Below are positions 1 to 9,606 of a stretch of DNA of 64,000 nt, piece by piece (positions within the stretch are counted from its first letter, which is position 1; every line of letters begins with the position of its first letter). Both the position numbers and the translations under genes were made by a program. This stretch comes from Cytophagales bacterium (lineage in GTDB: Bacteria; Bacteroidota; Bacteroidia; Cytophagales; Cyclobacteriaceae), in NCBI GenBank assembly GCA_022360055.1, contig JAKSDO010000011.1, positions 62,001-126,000 on the forward strand, in the 5' to 3' direction. The notes beneath the pieces were generated by a model. The model was not told where the DNA came from. It searched no databases and saw only the letters and a program-made list of their open reading frames with translations.

Positions 1-1074
1 TGTGTTGAGAGCGGAGCATTCGGGACGGAGGCTTACATCCTGACAGGTTATTTTAACCTTGTAAAGGTACTGGAGATCGCACTGAATAATGGGGTTGATC
101 CAAAAACAGAAAAAACAGTTGGGCCGGAGACCGGAGATCCAAACGATTTCGAATCATTTGATCACTTGCTTGAGGCCTTTAAAACCCAACTCAATCATTT
201 TATCGACATCAAAATACGCGGGAATAATGTGATCGAACGGATGTTTTCCAAATATATGCCCGTTCCGTTCCTTTCCATTCTTATTGACGACTGTATTGAT
301 CGTGGCACGGATTACAATGCCGGCGGAGCGCGGTATAATACGAGCTACATCCAGGGAGTCGGCCTGGGAAGCATTACGGATATGCTCACTTCAATCAGAT
401 ATCATGTATTCGACGAAAAAACCTTTTCATGGGCAGAATTGAAGCATGCCACGGATGCCAACTTCGCGGGTTTTAACCGGATGAGAGCTCAACTTGTCTA
501 CGACACTCCAAAGTATGGCAATGACGATGATTACGCAGATGCACAGGCGACCTGGGTATTTGAAGCATTTTACAACGCGGTAAATGGGCGTCCTTCTCCC
601 AGGGGCGCGACTTACAGAATAAACATGTTACCGACCACATGCCATGTATATTTTGGCAAAGTCACCGGCGCGACACCGGATGGAAGGCTGGACGGCGAAC
701 CGCTTTCCGAGGGGATTTCTCCTTTTCAGGGCATGGACAAACAAGGGCCTACTGCCGTCATGCTAAGCGCCACTAAGTTTGATCATTTGCGAACCGGAGG
801 CACATTGCTCAACCAAAAAATCACGCCGGATTTTTTTGATTCGGAACATGCAATACAAAAAGTCGTAAAGTTAATCAGAAGCTATTTCAGACTGGACGGA
901 CATCACATTCAATTCAATGTGGTTTCGGCCGAAACGTTACGAGATGCGCAGAAGCATCCTGAAAAATATCAGGATCTAATTGTTCGCGTAGTCGGTTATA
1001 GCGATTATTTCAATGATCTGGGGGTCGATCTTCAGAACGAAATAATCCGCAGGACCGCTCATAACGGATGTTGA
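1..1074 (+). CDS. Glycyl radical enzyme, HypD-like (trans-4-hydroxy-L-proline dehydratase family), 3' part
   Basis: Only the last 357 codons are present; the frame is open from base 1, so the gene starts outside the window. The first visible residues read CVESGAFGTEAYILTGYFN. This is the active-site loop of glycyl radical enzymes: thiyl cysteine in codon 1-3, catalytic glutamate in codon 7-9. It resembles HypD more than pyruvate formate-lyase or choline lyase. The C-terminal glycyl-radical motif RVVGYSDYF is present, with the radical glycine in codon 994-996, and the protein ends soon after, as the family does. HypD dehydrates trans-4-hydroxyproline to pyrroline-5-carboxylate under anoxic conditions and needs a radical-SAM activase, not visible here. 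Family assignment is firm; substrate is inferred from the active-site loop only. Confidence 0.8.
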   Translation, partial: CVESGAFGTEAYILTGYFNLVKVLEIALNNGVDPKTEKTVGPETGDPNDFESFDHLLEAFKTQLNHFIDIKIRGNNVIERMFSKYMPVPFLSILIDDCIDRGTDYNAGGARYNTSYIQGVGLGSITDMLTSIRYHVFDEKTFSWAELKHATDANFAGFNRMRAQLVYDTPKYGNDDDYADAQATWVFEAFYNAVNGRPSPRGATYRINMLPTTCHVYFGKVTGATPDGRLDGEPLSEGISPFQGMDKQGPTAVMLSATKFDHLRTGGTLLNQKITPDFFDSEHAIQKVVKLIRSYFRLDGHHIQFNVVSAETLRDAQKHPEKYQDLIVRVVGYSDYFNDLGVDLQNEIIRRTAHNGC

Positions 1075-1510
1075 CATACTTCTCCCGATGGCCGCTGGGG
1101 ATCGTAATCTCGCCAATAGGGGATAAGGGATTTGTTTCGATCCCTAAATGGCAAATCCGTTTATTTTTTGGGTCATTCTATAATTCTCCGATCTCCAGGA
1201 TGGCAACAACGAAAAAAACAACCGACGTAACATGGATAAAATGGCTTTGAACTCCGAAGCCGATCCCGATCAAAATAGCTGTAATACATGTATTCTATGG
1301 AGCTTATGAAATATAAGGACATGGCTGGGAAAAGGTATGTATCCGGATATAATCAATCTCCATCCCATGTTATATGAATCGGCTCATTATTTGATTTCGT
1401 TTTGCATGGAAGTTAAAAATGAATCGAACCGATGCTTTCCAAAGGTTTTCCGGGGATTCACAGTTTTAAGTTACAGGTCATTTTCGTATCATCGCATAAA
1501 TTATCCGATT
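1075..1510. other. 436-bp non-coding gap
   Basis: Between the glycyl radical enzyme and the sulfatase I find no convincing gene. The short frame at 1068-1250 has no recognisable protein character. A small inverted repeat (GGGAT, 8-base loop, ATCCC, near 1127-1145) is not followed by a T-run. The sulfatase frame stays open back to 1337, but the residues before 1511 look untranslated. The gap presumably holds the sulfatase promoter. Confidence 0.5.
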
Positions 1511-2899
1511 ATGAAAAGTCTTTCCGTTTATATTGCCGCAATATTATCAATACTGTTTCTTGGTATTTCATCCTGCTCGGATACGGAGCAGGGTGCGTTG
1601 AATCCCAATGTAGTCATTATTTTTCTCGACGATGCAGGATATGGTGATTTCAGACCATTTTCTACAGATGGTATTGAAACGCCGCATGTACAGACTTTGG
1701 CCGAGGAAGGTGTCATGTACACCAACTTTCACGTACCGCAAGCGGTTTGTTCCGCTTCAAGATCGGCCCTGATATCGGGTTGTTATCCCGGCAGGACCAA
1801 AGTTTTCGGCGCTCACGGACCGTTTGGCCGCGGGCTTGAAACCAACTTTCCTACAATGGGTGAGATTTTTAAGTCTGCGGGATACAAAACGGCAATATTT
1901 GGAAAATGGCATTGCGGGGATCAGCCCGAAACCAGGCCACACATGCGCGGCTTTGACGAGTCGTGCGGATTAATGTATTCCAACGATATGTGGAAACACC
2001 ATCCGGAAAACCCGGAATATTGGGGAAAACATCCGATTAAGTTTTGGAAAAACGGAAAAGTAAAAATTGAAGATGTTGATTTTGAACATCAGAAACAGCT
2101 CACCAGGTGGTATACCGAACATGCGGTTGATTTTATAAATCGACACAGGGACGAACCATTTTTACTGTATGTGCCGCATTCGATGCCTCACGTTCCGATA
2201 TTTGCCGGCGAAGCTTTTGAAGGCAAATCCGGTATTGGATTGTACGGAGATGTAACGCTTGAGCTCGATTGGTCTGTAGGACAAATCGACAATGCGCTAA
2301 AAGAGAATGGAATCGATGAGCGTACAATTGTGATTTTTACTTCGGACAACGGCCCATGGATTTCTTACGGGAATCACGCCGGCAAAACTCCCTTCAGAGA
2401 GGCAAAGGCCACTTCATTTGACGGAGGCAACAGGTCGGCTTGTATTATAAAATATCCTCGAGAGCTCAAAGCCAATACATCTAATGGCAAAGCTTTTTTT
2501 TCTGTTGATCTGCTGCCAACGCTTTGCCACCTGGCAGACATCACCTTACCTGATACCATTGTCGTGGACGGCAAAAATGTTTGGGAATTAATATCCGGTA
2601 ACGAACATGCCAAAAATCCGCACGATTACTATCCGCTTTCAACCTCAAGTAATTTCGAAGGCATCATGAGTGGAGATGGCAAATGGAAATTACATATCCC
2701 GCATACCTATCGGTCTCTGATCGAACCCGGAATGGACGGACAAGCCGGCAAGTATGAAACAAAGGAAATCGAGCTGTCGCTCTTTGATATGGAAAACGAT
2801 CCAATGGAAAGCAAAAACGTGATCGAAGATTATCCGGAAGTTGCAGAGCGCATGAAGCAGATGGCTTATGCGCACAAAGAAAAGTTTTATTCGGAATAA
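1511..2899 (+). CDS. Lipoprotein sulfatase (arylsulfatase A-like)
   Basis: 462 residues from the ATG at 1511. That start is chosen over the in-frame one at 1337 because it gives a lipoprotein signal peptide (MKSLSVYIAAILSILFLGIS, then SC with Cys22 as the lipidation site). Sulfatase features in order: metal-binding IIFLDDAGYGDF (Asp40, Asp41); formylglycine motif CSASR (Cys80 to Arg84, CxAxR form); FGKWHCG; TSDNGPW metal/substrate loop. The enzyme should remove sulfate esters from a polysaccharide or related substrate at the cell surface or periplasm after Cys80 is converted to formylglycine by a maturase encoded elsewhere. The substrate cannot be told. There is no polysaccharide-utilisation locus around it; it stands alone. 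Confidence 0.9.
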   Translation: MKSLSVYIAAILSILFLGISSCSDTEQGALNPNVVIIFLDDAGYGDFRPFSTDGIETPHVQTLAEEGVMYTNFHVPQAVCSASRSALISGCYPGRTKVFGAHGPFGRGLETNFPTMGEIFKSAGYKTAIFGKWHCGDQPETRPHMRGFDESCGLMYSNDMWKHHPENPEYWGKHPIKFWKNGKVKIEDVDFEHQKQLTRWYTEHAVDFINRHRDEPFLLYVPHSMPHVPIFAGEAFEGKSGIGLYGDVTLELDWSVGQIDNALKENGIDERTIVIFTSDNGPWISYGNHAGKTPFREAKATSFDGGNRSACIIKYPRELKANTSNGKAFFSVDLLPTLCHLADITLPDTIVVDGKNVWELISGNEHAKNPHDYYPLSTSSNFEGIMSGDGKWKLHIPHTYRSLIEPGMDGQAGKYETKEIELSLFDMENDPMESKNVIEDYPEVAERMKQMAYAHKEKFYSE

Positions 2900-2923
2900 C
2901 CCCCGGGCGTCAGGGACTTTGGT

Positions 2924-3904
2924 CTATTCTTGCCAGGGCCTGATTATTATTTTCCCCATTACTTTTCCTGTTCCGATGCGGTGCAAAGCTTCGGGCAGAT
3001 CGGCCAATTGATAGCATTTATCTACAATGGGTTTTACTTTTCCGGCTTCGAAAAGCTCATTGATATATGCCAGATCCTTGTTAGGTTTATGCGTCAATAA
3101 ACCGATTTGCCAGCCCCTCTTCCCGGAAATTAGAGGCCCGAGCAAGCCGGCCTGCAATATGGAAAAAATCTTTCCTCCAATCATCACATAGATTCCGTTG
3201 TTGGATAAGGCACGTCTGTAATCAAATACGGATTGATTGGCAACGACGTCAACAATCCGGTCGTATTGCTCTTTGTTCTTTGTGAAGTTTTCTTTGGTAT
3301 AATCGATTACATGATCGGCTCCCACCGAGCGCATAAGCCCCAGTTTGGCCGTACTGTCCACACCGGTAACCTCCGCGCCAAAACTTTTGGCCATTTGAAT
3401 CGCAAATGTGCCCACTCCGCCGCCGCCGCCATTTACCAACAATCGCTCTCCGGATCGAATGCGCCGCTTTTCCAAGAGGCTCTGGAGCGCCATAACACCT
3501 GCCTGAGGTATGGCCGCCGCCGCCTCGAAGGTCATGGATGACGGTTTAAATTCCAACATATCTTCTTTGGCGCATACATACTCTGCGAAACCGCCCCAAT
3601 TGCCCGCACTGAGATCTCCGTACAAATGATCTCCGGGCTTAATTCTTTTTACACTTTTGCCGACCGCCTCCGCTTCCCCGGCAATATCGGCTCCAAGTAT
3701 TTTTAATTTGGGGTCGTAGATCCCGGAAATCAAACGGTAAATAAACGGTTTTCCTGTTAGCCGGTCCCAGTCCCAGCTATTAACGGATGCAGCCCGGACT
3801 TTTATCAGAACTTCGTCATCCTCCGGCTTAGGTTGTCCTATCTCCTTTACTTTGAGAACTTCCGGCAAACCGTATTTTTCATAAACTGCTGCCTTCATGG
3901 TCAA
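2924..3904 (-). CDS. Zinc-independent MDR oxidoreductase (quinone reductase-like), copy 1
   Basis: 326 residues. Medium-chain dehydrogenase/reductase of the quinone oxidoreductase type: N-terminal GroES-like fold (MKAAVYEKYGLPEVLKV), then a Rossmann nucleotide site with a glycine-rich GGGGGVGTFA segment near residue 160, and no structural zinc cysteine cluster, so NADPH-linked reduction of quinones, enones or aldehydes is expected. It follows the paralogue at 3901-4893 with an ATGA start/stop overlap, so the two are co-transcribed and probably translationally coupled. Both resemble the NAD(P)-dependent alcohol dehydrogenase family common in Bacteroidota. Actual substrate unknown. Confidence 0.85.
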   Translation of the reverse strand: MTMKAAVYEKYGLPEVLKVKEIGQPKPEDDEVLIKVRAASVNSWDWDRLTGKPFIYRLISGIYDPKLKILGADIAGEAEAVGKSVKRIKPGDHLYGDLSAGNWGGFAEYVCAKEDMLEFKPSSMTFEAAAAIPQAGVMALQSLLEKRRIRSGERLLVNGGGGGVGTFAIQMAKSFGAEVTGVDSTAKLGLMRSVGADHVIDYTKENFTKNKEQYDRIVDVVANQSVFDYRRALSNNGIYVMIGGKIFSILQAGLLGPLISGKRGWQIGLLTHKPNKDLAYINELFEAGKVKPIVDKCYQLADLPEALHRIGTGKVMGKIIIRPWQE

Positions 3905-4893
3905 TCTTTCACCGTGATTACTACATTACCGGTTTTCTGCCCCTGCAAAACATACCTGAATGCCTCGGAAATTTGTTCCAGCGGATAAGTTCTGTCTATG
4001 ACCGGTTTGTATTTTCCCTCCTCAACAAGTTTTTTTATGAAGAGGACGCTTCGTTTTATATTTGGGGGATATGGAAATTTAACTTTTTTTCCGGCTTGAA
4101 ATGGCAAGCTGCCAAATATTGCGGTAATGAGCGATAAGAAGAGGTTTTGCGACATCCGGCCCAATTCAGATGAAATATATGCTCCGCCCGGTTTCAGCAA
4201 TCGCTTGCATTTGCCGAAAGAACTTTTACCGACGCTGTCAAATACGTAATCGTATTGTTCATGATCCCTGGTAAAATCTTCTTTCGTATAGTCAATCACT
4301 TTTCTTGCCCCCAGAGATTTAAGCAACTCAACATTTTTTGTATTGCACACGGCTGTAATGCGGGCTCCAAAATAGCTTAATATCTGAACTGTTGCCGAAC
4401 CTATTCCTCCGGAAGCGCCATTTACCAGGACCTTGTCGCCACTTTTAAGATCAACTTTATTGATAAAATTATATGCATAATGTGCCCCTTCCGTACTTAC
4501 GGCCGCATGTTCATAAGTTAGGTCATCCGGCATGACAGCGAGACCCTTTTCCTCTGAAATGGATAAGTATTCAGCGTACGAACTCAATATACTGTCATCA
4601 AATCCAAAAACTCTGTCTCCGACCTTGAACGAGCGAACGTTCTCACCCACGGATTCGATCTCTCCCGCAAACTCAGTTCCCAAAATCCGGTTTCCGGGTT
4701 TGAATAATCCCAATGAAAATCGCATAATAAATGGCTTCGCCGTTAAGTTTGCACAATCTGTCCGGTTAACTGAAGCCGCCTTCACGCAAACAAGTATTTC
4801 ACCCGCTCCCGGTATTGGCTTTTCAACATCCTGTAATTCCAGAACATCCGGCGATCCGTACTGGGTGTAAACTATTGCTTTCATCGCTGTCAA
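3901..4893 (-). CDS. Zinc-independent MDR oxidoreductase (quinone reductase-like), copy 2
   Basis: 330 residues; an alternative start three codons in, at 4884 (MKAIVYTQYGSPDVLEL), fits the family equally well. Same architecture as its downstream paralogue: GroES-like N-terminus, NGASGGIGSATVQ nucleotide-binding segment, no zinc-binding cysteine cluster. First gene of the two-gene operon. The pair looks like an old tandem duplication, since motifs align throughout but many residues differ, so the enzymes probably have different substrates or partners. Cytosolic; NADPH preference is a family expectation only. Confidence 0.85.
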   Translation of the reverse strand: MTAMKAIVYTQYGSPDVLELQDVEKPIPGAGEILVCVKAASVNRTDCANLTAKPFIMRFSLGLFKPGNRILGTEFAGEIESVGENVRSFKVGDRVFGFDDSILSSYAEYLSISEEKGLAVMPDDLTYEHAAVSTEGAHYAYNFINKVDLKSGDKVLVNGASGGIGSATVQILSYFGARITAVCNTKNVELLKSLGARKVIDYTKEDFTRDHEQYDYVFDSVGKSSFGKCKRLLKPGGAYISSELGRMSQNLFLSLITAIFGSLPFQAGKKVKFPYPPNIKRSVLFIKKLVEEGKYKPVIDRTYPLEQISEAFRYVLQGQKTGNVVITVKD

Positions 4894-5099
4894 TAATTCT
4901 TATGAGTATTTGTGATGATAAAAATCATACGCAACAGAAATGGACATTGAATGCTTGATGCCCTAAATTCGGCGAACACGTGTATCCATACGTACACATC
5001 AAAACTAGATGATGTGTTTGTATTTCCCCAGTTAAAATATACGAATCGATAATATTGGGATTTGAATGGCAAAAATCCGGATACAGGTCCTTGCAAATA

Positions 5100-5471
5100 T
5101 TATACATGTTGATCGACGAGGATGGGATTTCCATCCGGATCTGCTATTATAAAACTTGCCGGTCCTGATGTTTCTTCATCAGCTTCGGTCTGAAATTCAA
5201 TGCCCTTTGATTTCAGTTGCTTCTGAAGGTCTCTTATGTCCGTATAGGAATCGAGGGGATTTGCGCGGTCATCCCAACCGGGGTTGAAAGTTAAAATGTT
5301 CTTTTCGAACATGCCCTGAAATAAGCCAATGGTACTGTTGCCATTTTTCATTATAAGCCAATTCTGTGATTGATCGCCACCAAATACCTCAAAGCCAAGG
5401 TTTTCATAAAATAATTTCGAAGCCTGAATATCTTTTACAGCCAGGCTGACAGAAAATGTTCCCAGTTTCAT
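5100..5471 (-). CDS. VOC superfamily protein (glyoxalase/bleomycin-resistance fold)
   Basis: 123 residues from the ATG at 5471 ([19 protein letters not shown]); the upstream in-frame start at 5510 adds 13 residues unlike the family. Typical vicinal-oxygen-chelate pattern: first beta-alpha unit [20 protein letters not shown], later [13 protein letters not shown] and the closing [14 protein letters not shown]. Such proteins bind a metal and may be lyases, dioxygenases or drug-binding proteins; sequence alone does not decide. It lies 206 bp upstream of the MDR operon on the same strand but is probably transcribed separately. Confidence 0.8.
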   Translation of the reverse strand: MKLGTFSVSLAVKDIQASKLFYENLGFEVFGGDQSQNWLIMKNGNSTIGLFQGMFEKNILTFNPGWDDRANPLDSYTDIRDLQKQLKSKGIEFQTEADEETSGPASFIIADPDGNPILVDQHV

Positions 5472-5746
5472 AATTAGTTCTTTTGAATTGCAAATTCTAA
5501 AGATAGGCATTGTAGGAGTATTTAGCTAATTGCAGTTTCATGCGGCTCGAAAACCCGGGTCAATTCTGAAAACAATCCTGAAACATTTCTGCGGGTGAAG
5601 GGAAATACGAAAATCATCCCTTCAGGGCATTGATCGTGGGTGCCACATAGAAAGGTTGTTTTTTAAAAAAAAGACCACGTATGATTAATACTACATCGGG
5701 AGTTGTTTTCTATCTTCGCACTCCATTACATCACCGAGTTATACAT

Positions 5747-7792
5747 ATGAGGCAGTTCGTAATAATACTAAATCTTTTCATGGTTCAAACTTTATATGCC
5801 ACTGAGGAGCCGGATTCCGTCAAGACAATAGTTCTGAACAACAATATTATAATTTCAGCCCAACGACATGAAACCGAGGTATTTGACCGGCCGGAATCTA
5901 TTGGATATTTGAATAAGGCCCTGCTGAGATCTATTTCGCCAATGTCGATGCCGCAGGCCCTGTCGTATGTTCCCGGAGTATGGATGCAAAAAACCAATCA
6001 CGGTGGGGGATCCGCCTTTGTACGGGGGCTAACGGGCTATCAGACATTGTTGATGATTGATGGTATTCGTATGAATAATTCCACCTATCGATCCGGGCCT
6101 AACCAATATTTAAATACCGTGGATCCGCTGATGATCTCACACATAGAAGTTCTGAGGGGGAGCGGTTCCGTTCAATACGGTTCCGATGCAATAGGAGGTA
6201 CCATGCAATTGATTTCCGCAAGCCCGGATTTTTCTGAGGACGGATTGAAATTCAGCGGCATGATTTACGGAAAATACTGGACATCGGACATGGAAAAATC
6301 GGTTAGGGGAGCGGTCAATCTCGGTTCGAAAAAATGGGCTTTTAGAGGAGGTTTTACTTACAAAGATCTTGGAGATATTACGGCCGGAGGCGATCTTGGG
6401 AAACTTGTTCCCACAGGCTATGACGAATATGCCGTTGATTTAAAGGGAATTTATCGAATTGGCAAAAACCATCGGGCGACCGGCGTGTATCAGCACCTTA
6501 AGCAACGGGATGTACCGCTTTACCACAAAATAGCGCCCGGAGGATATGTTCACTATTACTTCAATCCCCAGCAACGCGATCTTGCCTATGCGAGGCTGGA
6601 GTCGTTTTATGATCGCAAGCTTTTAAGTGAGGTGAGATATACGGTCTCCTATCAGAATTCTCTGGAGATCAGGGAAAAACAAAAATCCGGATCCGATTCT
6701 TTTATTACCGAGGAAGATGTGGTGAATACATTTGGCGCAAATATCGATGTTATTTCAAAAATTAAAGATCGCTGGGATGCTTCATCGGGCATTGAGTACT
6801 ATCGCGATCATGTCGGAAGCGAGGCAAATTCCGTCGACCTGGAATCCGGGGCATACACAGAACTCCGGGGATTGTACCCGGATGGATCGATCTATGATAA
6901 TTTCGCGATTTTTACACTGCACAGCTTTGATCTGAACAAATGGAAATTAACGGCGGGCCTAAGGTATAATCTGGTCCGGCTCCAGTTGGAAGATACTACT
7001 TTTGGCAATACGGCAATTTCGCCGGATGCGATGGTGGGAAATTTAGGTGTAGTTTATGAAATAAATCATAACCATCATGTTTCCGCTATCATGAATTCAT
7101 CCTTCAGGGCTCCAAATGTGAATGATGTTTCCAGCTTTGGCATTGCCGATTTTCGATATGAAGTCCCGGCATATGACTTAAAACCCGAAACTGCTCTGAA
7201 CAAAGAAATTGGATATAAAATGAGATATGAAGGTTTTTCGGGAGCACTCCATCTGTTTCATAATAAGTTGAATGACTTGATCACGAATGTCCCGGACAAA
7301 TTTAATGGCCTCGATTCGCTGGAAGGATACAAGGTTTATAAGAGGCAAAATGTAAATGAAGCGGTCCTCTACGGGGGTGAGATGGAGATGGAAGTAAAGC
7401 TTTCCGACAGGCTTATCACATTTGGAAATGTTACGTATACGTATGGAGAAAATATAAGCAAAGATGAGCCCATGCGCAGGATACCTCCTTTGAACGGAAG
7501 ACTGGGGTTACGCACTTATTTCAATCCTAATTTCCGGCTTAGCGCGGAGTGGATATTTGCTGCAGAACAAAACAGATTGTCCGGCGGCGATATTGCAGAC
7601 AGTCGAATTGCCAAGGGAGGAACACCCGGTTGGAATGTCGTAAATATCTATGGCGGATACGACCACAAAGCCTTCACATTAAATGCCAGCATTCAGAATA
7701 TTTTCGATGAGGCCTACCGCATTCACGGATCGGGGGTCGACGGAATCGGGCGAAGTGTTTGGGTATCTTTAATGATCAATATCAACCCCTAA
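5747..7792 (+). CDS. TonB-dependent outer-membrane receptor
   Basis: 681 residues from the ATG at 5747, which gives a signal peptide (MRQFVIILNLFMVQTLYA); the frame is open back to 5681. Plug domain about residues 40-170, with the conserved segments VRGLTGYQTLLMIDGIRMNN and HIEVLRGSGSVQYGSDAIGG. The rest is a 22-strand beta-barrel, with an SSFRAPNVNDV segment resembling the FRAP box of heme/hemoglobin receptors and a NASIQNIFDEAYRIHGSG end. It should import an iron compound such as heme, or another large ligand, using TonB energy. No SusD partner, hmu genes or regulator is adjacent, so the ligand is open. Confidence 0.88.
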   Translation: MRQFVIILNLFMVQTLYATEEPDSVKTIVLNNNIIISAQRHETEVFDRPESIGYLNKALLRSISPMSMPQALSYVPGVWMQKTNHGGGSAFVRGLTGYQTLLMIDGIRMNNSTYRSGPNQYLNTVDPLMISHIEVLRGSGSVQYGSDAIGGTMQLISASPDFSEDGLKFSGMIYGKYWTSDMEKSVRGAVNLGSKKWAFRGGFTYKDLGDITAGGDLGKLVPTGYDEYAVDLKGIYRIGKNHRATGVYQHLKQRDVPLYHKIAPGGYVHYYFNPQQRDLAYARLESFYDRKLLSEVRYTVSYQNSLEIREKQKSGSDSFITEEDVVNTFGANIDVISKIKDRWDASSGIEYYRDHVGSEANSVDLESGAYTELRGLYPDGSIYDNFAIFTLHSFDLNKWKLTAGLRYNLVRLQLEDTTFGNTAISPDAMVGNLGVVYEINHNHHVSAIMNSSFRAPNVNDVSSFGIADFRYEVPAYDLKPETALNKEIGYKMRYEGFSGALHLFHNKLNDLITNVPDKFNGLDSLEGYKVYKRQNVNEAVLYGGEMEMEVKLSDRLITFGNVTYTYGENISKDEPMRRIPPLNGRLGLRTYFNPNFRLSAEWIFAAEQNRLSGGDIADSRIAKGGTPGWNVVNIYGGYDHKAFTLNASIQNIFDEAYRIHGSGVDGIGRSVWVSLMININP

Positions 7793-8183
7793 TTCGGGAT
7801 TTCCCAGATTTGGGCTACCGCGTTTTATGCCTGATCAAGATATGGCATTTAATATCAATGTCTTACAAGGGTGGTCTTCGAATTTTGACCTATTTACGAG
7901 GAATGATGCTGTCTAATTAGTGGAGGTGTCAGGATTCGAATAATCAGCGTATGTTTTCCCGTAATGGCTGCTATTATCCCCCATCAAATTGACAACTCTA
8001 CATAGCTTTTCCCGACTTCTTTTAATCCGGATTAAGCTCCGCGACCAATTTTCTTCGTGATTTTTATCACAGATGATATTTGTATACCTGGTAAATTCGG
8101 AGTGATTTTGACTGAAACACTTTTTAATCAATCCATGGCAGGACGCTTTGGTTAAAAAGATTGATTTTTTGGTGTTATGATTA
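7793..8183. other. Non-coding gap ending in an orphan terminator
   Basis: About 390 bp between the receptor stop and the terminator at 8184. A 72-codon minus-strand frame (7913-8131) has no recognisable family. Either the receptor mRNA has a very long 3' tail or a short plus-strand transcript lies here. Confidence 0.4.
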
Positions 8184-8213
8184 CGTCGACCGGTAGTTGG
8201 TCGGCGTTTTTTT
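8184..8213 (+). terminator. Rho-independent terminator
   Basis: Eight-base-pair stem CGTCGACC / GGTCGGCG with one G-U pair and a 7-base loop, directly followed by seven T. The T-run is on the plus strand, so it ends a rightward transcript and shields the convergent aminopeptidase gene whose stop codon overlaps the T-run end. Confidence 0.75.
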
Positions 8214-9606
8214 ATATGGCAATTGCGGCTTCTACATCGTCGACGGATTTCGGTATTTCTTCGCCTAAAAGCTTTGCTCCATCCCCGGTAATCACAAAGT
8301 CTTCCTCAATACGAATTCCCCCGAAATCTCTATATTTTTCCAGTTCGCCATAATTGATAAAACCGGAGAATTTATGATCTGCTTTCCAGAGGTCAATAAG
8401 TGCGGGAATGATATAAATTCCAGGCTCGACGGTTAGAACAATTCCAGGTTCCAGCTTTCTTCCGAGCCTGAGCGACTTCAATCCGAACTGAGTACTCTTA
8501 ATCATCTCCGGCGAATAGCCTACATTTTGTTCTCCGAGGTTTTCCATATCGTGCACATCAAGACCCATCAGATGGCCAAGTCCACATTGGAAGAACATGG
8601 CATGTGCGCCCTGTTCCACAGCTTCCTCCGTATCGCCTTTGGTGAGATTTAACGATTTAAGTCCTTCAAAAAGTGCTTTACTCGCAAGCAGGTGAACTTG
8701 CCTGAATTCGACTCCGGGTTTTAGTGCTGCCGAAGCTTTCAGGTGGGCATCCAATACGATTTGGTAGATGGCTTTTTGTCTTTCCGTAAACTTTTGTCCT
8801 ATCGGGAAAGTTCTCGTCATATCACCCGCATACCCCATTTCATTTTCGGCCCCGGAATCCACCAATAACAGATCCCCTTTTTTCAATACGTTTCCATGAA
8901 AGTGGTTGTGAAGCGTTTCGCCGTGGATCGTTACTATCGGAGGAAATGAATAAAATCCACCGTATGAAGTGGCTATTTCCAGTAATTTGGAGGCTACATG
9001 CTGCTCTTTCATACCTGCACGAGCCATTTTCATTGCAGAAAGATGCATCTTTCCGGTAATGTTTACAGCCTGTTCAATTTCTGCTATTTCTTCTTCCGAT
9101 TTATAGAGACGTTGATTGACAATTCCCTGAATTAGCTTCCTGGAAAACGAGGTATTAACCCGGTCAAATGGTATGGAGAGTATTTCGGACAACAACACCA
9201 TATGATCGTGCCGGTACGGATTTATATAATGAATTTTTCTCTTTTGAGAAACAGCATCCCGAACAGTTCTGAAAAGCTCCTTATAAGTTTTACACAAGGA
9301 CACACCGACCAGGGCTCCGAGCTCCTTCAAATTTCTCTGAGGTCCGGTCCAGACGATTTCATCGATCGAAGGGTCATCCCCGAACAGCGTGCATACTTCG
9401 GATTCACAATCGATCGTAGCGGCAAGCGAAGCTTTGGCAAGTCCAAAAAAATATAGAAATGTAGAATCCTGTCGAAACGGATAAGTATTATCCTTGTAAT
9501 TCATGGGAGCCTCATTATTTCCCAAAAAAAGAATTAAACCATTTCCCACATAGTCTGCCAGAATTTTTCTTCGATGCGTATACGTTTCAGAATTGAAAAG
9601 CCTCAT
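8212..9606 (-). CDS. pepP: Xaa-Pro aminopeptidase (M24B family)
   Basis: 464 residues from the ATG at 9606 (or 467 from 9615); the longer frame to 9687 starts with TTG and runs into promoter-like repeats, so it was not used. N-terminal aminopeptidase-P domain followed by the pita-bread metallopeptidase domain. Metal ligands are visible in order: DSGAENEMGYAGDMTRTFP (two Asp), GLGHLMGLDVHD (His), LTVEPGIYI (Glu) and GIRIEEDFV (Glu). It removes an N-terminal residue that precedes proline and acts in the cytosol with two Mn or Co ions. Divergent from the carH-like gene, with about 225 bp of shared upstream DNA. Confidence 0.92.
   Translation of the reverse strand: MRLFNSETYTHRRKILADYVGNGLILFLGNNEAPMNYKDNTYPFRQDSTFLYFFGLAKASLAATIDCESEVCTLFGDDPSIDEIVWTGPQRNLKELGALVGVSLCKTYKELFRTVRDAVSQKRKIHYINPYRHDHMVLLSEILSIPFDRVNTSFSRKLIQGIVNQRLYKSEEEIAEIEQAVNITGKMHLSAMKMARAGMKEQHVASKLLEIATSYGGFYSFPPIVTIHGETLHNHFHGNVLKKGDLLLVDSGAENEMGYAGDMTRTFPIGQKFTERQKAIYQIVLDAHLKASAALKPGVEFRQVHLLASKALFEGLKSLNLTKGDTEEAVEQGAHAMFFQCGLGHLMGLDVHDMENLGEQNVGYSPEMIKSTQFGLKSLRLGRKLEPGIVLTVEPGIYIIPALIDLWKADHKFSGFINYGELEKYRDFGGIRIEEDFVITGDGAKLLGEEIPKSVDDVEAAIAI

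Noticed and set aside
1127..1160. tRNA-like arm (TTTCGATCCC near 1130)
   Set aside because: No acceptor, D or anticodon arms can be built around it.
1068..1250. 60-codon frame overlapping the end of the glycyl radical enzyme gene
   Set aside because: No family features; starts inside the upstream coding sequence.
7913..8131. 72-codon minus-strand frame between the receptor and pepP
   Set aside because: Hydrophilic sequence without any recognisable motif; could be real but cannot be supported.
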